A program made the position numbers and the translations under genes. From contig MWYZ01000106.1 in NCBI GenBank assembly GCA_002050365.1, positions 1-32,111 of the forward strand: a stretch of DNA of 32,111 nucleotides. The letters are read 5' to 3'. The stretch comes from Acidobacteria bacterium 28-1. Lineage in GTDB: Bacteria; Acidobacteriota; Blastocatellia; Pyrinomonadales; Pyrinomonadaceae. Shown here piece after piece: positions 30,267 to 32,111 of this stretch. The notes below the pieces were generated by a model. The model worked only from the letters and a program-made list of their open reading frames with translations, ran no database searches and was not told the DNA's origin. The stretch's first letter is position 1; every line of letters starts with the position of its first letter.

Positions 30267-31247
30267 TTACCAATCAGGTCCGGTCGAGAATTTTTCTGTT
30301 CCGGTTGGCGGTAAATATTTGCTTTCAGGTTGATAATGTTGCCAAACAGCACGGGCAATCGAGCGAATCGCAGTGTCTTGCTCGTTGTCGCGCGTGATGC
30401 GAAAATCCTGTGCTTCTTTTGTGTAAATTGCCAGAATATATGTGCCGGACGGAGCGTGAACAATTGCAATATCCGAGCGCGATTGTTTTTCCACGCCGTT
30501 TTTGCTGGCAACGACGACTGACGGCGGAATTTGTCCGGCAATGCCGTCGTCGAAGTATTGATGATTCAAAATCCGGTGAATTTCATCGGAAGCGGCAACT
30601 GTTACGGCTTTTCCCTCGGCAATTATTTCCAACAGAAGCCGCATTTCGTTCGGAGTCGAAACGCCCAAACCCCATTGATTGTATTGTTCAAGCAGTTTGC
30701 CTTTTGCCGTTTCATCTTTTAATACATCTTCGCTAACCGGATAAGGAACATTGAGCCGGGTATTTCTCAGATTATTTTTGATTAGCCAATCGTTGATTGC
30801 CTTGTTCGAACCGACGGCTTTCAGAACCATACGCGTCGCCGTATTGTCGCTGGCGGTAATCATAAAGTGCAAAAGCTCTTTGAGCGTCGCTTGCTTGCCG
30901 ATTTGATAATTTTTCAAAAACCCCGTTCCGCCGCCGACATCATCTTCCGTCAAAGCAAACTTTTGATAATAATTCAACTCGCCTTTTTGTATCTTTTCCA
31001 TCGCCGCGCAGAGCATTGCAACTTTAATCGTGCTGCCGGTCGGAAACTTTTCATCGCTGAGCAAATCAAAGCGGTCGCCTCTTTTCAAATGATGCAGGCT
31101 CACGCCGATTTTGCCTTTGAAGTTTTTGGAAATCGCTTCTAATTTCTTTTGTAAATCTTTGAGGTCGGACGCGAAGCAAATTTGATTGCTTGTCAGCAAA
31201 ATTATAAACAGCGCGTAAAAAGATATTTTCTTAAATTTATGAAACAT
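30267..31247 (-). CDS. class A beta-lactamase-like serine hydrolase
   Basis: A 326-residue exported protein. After a hydrophobic N-terminus (FYALFIILLTS) the penicilloyl-serine fold shows S72-T-I-K75 and S133-D-N135. The third motif, usually KTG, is K249-N-G251. The omega-loop ExxLN of true class A beta-lactamases was not found in the expected region, so beta-lactam hydrolysis is doubtful. A peptidoglycan- or peptide-acting serine hydrolase is the safer reading. It sits one base after the DUF1697 gene and 24 bases before the dioxygenase, so the three may form an operon. Confidence 0.78.
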   Translation of the reverse strand: MFHKFKKISFYALFIILLTSNQICFASDLKDLQKKLEAISKNFKGKIGVSLHHLKRGDRFDLLSDEKFPTGSTIKVAMLCAAMEKIQKGELNYYQKFALTEDDVGGGTGFLKNYQIGKQATLKELLHFMITASDNTATRMVLKAVGSNKAINDWLIKNNLRNTRLNVPYPVSEDVLKDETAKGKLLEQYNQWGLGVSTPNEMRLLLEIIAEGKAVTVAASDEIHRILNHQYFDDGIAGQIPPSVVVASKNGVEKQSRSDIAIVHAPSGTYILAIYTKEAQDFRITRDNEQDTAIRSIARAVWQHYQPESKYLPPTGTEKFSTGPDW

Positions 31248-31248
31248 T

Positions 31249-31776
31249 TTACAGCTCCGTGATTTTATTAATCGTTCGCCAGTTTCGCGCCGTTGCGAAA
31301 ATCTTTAACTTTTTGCCGATGTAATCTTTGCCGAGCAAACTGTCCAAAACGCTCACGCGCAAATGGCAAAAAACTTCGCGGTTGCGGACGGCGAATTGTT
31401 CAAATTCGTTATTGTTTGCTAGCAGAAGATTCTTTTTCTCTTCGGATAATGCTTCAGCCAGAAAAAGAACGTGCAAATCCTTGTCGTTAGTAAATTGCCC
31501 GTCGAACGGATTATTTTTAATTATATCCTCGATTTCTGAAAGCGTTCGCACCATCACTTTGATATTCAATGAAAATCCGGTTTGAATCGCTTGTTCGATT
31601 TTAGCGGCAAGCGCATTATCGTCGGCTTCAATCGTTTCAAAAATTACGTTACCGCTGTTGATATAAGTTTTGACGCTTTCAAACCGGAGCGCAGCGAACA
31701 TTTCGCGCAAGGTTTCCATCTTAATTTTGTTGTGTCCGCCGACGTTGATGCCGCGCAGGAAAGCTACATATTTCAT
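31249..31776 (-). CDS. DUF1697-domain protein
   Basis: A 175-residue protein starting at ATG 31776. The family's N-terminal mark YVAFLRGINVGGHNKIKM is clear, followed by VKTYINSGNVIFE and a conserved FAVRNREVFCHLRV. These proteins are widespread in bacteria and of unknown function. No strong ribosome site was found. Its stop lies one base before the serine hydrolase start. Confidence 0.85.
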   Translation of the reverse strand: MKYVAFLRGINVGGHNKIKMETLREMFAALRFESVKTYINSGNVIFETIEADDNALAAKIEQAIQTGFSLNIKVMVRTLSEIEDIIKNNPFDGQFTNDKDLHVLFLAEALSEEKKNLLLANNNEFEQFAVRNREVFCHLRVSVLDSLLGKDYIGKKLKIFATARNWRTINKITEL

Positions 31777-31817
31777 TTTTATGTAAATTGTTTTTGCCGC
31801 AAATTTAAGCAATGCAA

Positions 31818-31880
31818 AATTAAAAATGCAAAATTGAAATCAGTTCCGCAATTTTAATTTTTAATTTTGCATTTTTAATT
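31818..31880. repeat. 18-bp perfect inverted repeat next to the insertion sequence
   Basis: AATTAAAAATGCAAAATT (31818-31835) and its exact reverse complement (31863-31880) are separated by 27 bases. It is AT-rich, has no GC clamp, and lies between the DUF1697 gene and the IS end. It may be a hairpin-type insertion target or a bidirectional stem. Confidence 0.45.
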
Positions 31881-31884
31881 ATCC

Positions 31885-32111
31885 TAGGTTCTGTTGACAT
31901 TTGGTATAAACTAACTAAATGTCAGTTGTAGAATTCAATAATCAGCAATGGGAGAAAATACTCGCATTGCTGAAAACTTGTCAAAACATTTACATCGGTC
32001 AAGAAAGTGATTGCCGAAATTTCCTTGAAGCCGTTTTTTGGATCACTCGCTCAGGCTCGCAATGGCGTTTATTGCCCGCCGATTACGGCAATTGCAATAG
32101 TATTTACAAAC
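31885..32111 (+). mobile_element. IS5-like insertion sequence, left part
   Basis: A likely terminal sequence GGTTCTGTTGACATTTGG (about 31888-31905) follows CTAG, which fits the YTAR-type target of IS5 relatives. The transposase gene begins 14 bases later. The element runs off the right edge, so the matching end and target duplication cannot be seen. Confidence 0.55.
31919..32111 (+). CDS. IS5-family transposase, N-terminal part
   Basis: The open frame from ATG 31919 to the window end encodes 64 residues. They match the N-terminal DUF4096-like domain of IS5-family transposases: WEKILALLKTC, then DCRNFLEAVFWITRSGSQWR and LLPADYGNCNSIYK. The DDE catalytic domain would lie beyond the edge. The frame is intact as far as visible. 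Confidence 0.85.
   Translation, partial: MSVVEFNNQQWEKILALLKTCQNIYIGQESDCRNFLEAVFWITRSGSQWRLLPADYGNCNSIYK

Overview
The window looks like chromosomal DNA of an acidobacterium, most likely Blastocatellia/Pyrinomonadaceae. This is inferred from several traits: a carboxypeptidase-regulatory-like TonB receptor, a winged-helix regulator fused to a TolB-like propeller, delta-60/VCBS secreted proteins, and a kynurenine pathway of the bacterial-eukaryotic type. Coding DNA is of moderate GC. The accessory stretch 8.7-10.5 kb and the intergenic regions are visibly AT-richer. No rRNA, tRNA or CRISPR array was seen.

Left part (1-8352). A broken TonB-dependent receptor gene runs off the left edge. Next comes a likely D-amino-acid/peptidoglycan-fragment scavenging locus. 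An RpiR/MurR-type SIS regulator is divergent from a two-gene operon: an exported D-aminoacylase-like amidohydrolase, and a fusion of a penicillin-binding serine hydrolase with a VanX-type D-Ala-D-Ala dipeptidase. A convergent APC amino-acid permease follows. The 337-bp divergent intergenic region carries paired palindromes and good -35/-10 candidates on both strands.

Accessory stretch (8353-10908). This holds an integrase N-terminal fragment, a PIN-domain toxin with an excisionase-like antitoxin and tandem operator-like palindromes, several very small genes, a zinc-ribbon protein and a hairpin-rich noncoding stretch. Housekeeping rsmE follows.

Kynurenine region (about 11.6-31.8 kb, mostly minus strand). 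It contains a cyclase-family formamidase (kynB-like), a membrane protein, an SDR with substituted catalytic residues, an NTF2-like protein, kynurenine 3-monooxygenase, a frameshifted copper amine oxidase, kynureninase, ACMS decarboxylase and 3-hydroxyanthranilate 3,4-dioxygenase. Together these cover N-formylkynurenine to 2-aminomuconate semialdehyde, so the set fits tryptophan catabolism with possible NAD supply. Tryptophan 2,3-dioxygenase is not in the window. A stretch downstream of kynU holds the decayed 3' end of a second kynureninase joined to a truncated gene.

Interspersed plus-strand genes encode a secreted beta-helix/VCBS protein (divergent from the propeller regulator), a vanadium-haloperoxidase-like protein and an M23 peptidase. 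A three-gene minus-strand cassette (zinc ribbon, nucleotidyltransferase-fold protein, small basic protein) sits between the M23 gene and the dioxygenase. The right edge enters an IS5-like insertion sequence.

Two genes carry disruptions of otherwise preserved frames: the TonB receptor has two, and the amine oxidase has two. They may be pseudogenes or assembly errors.
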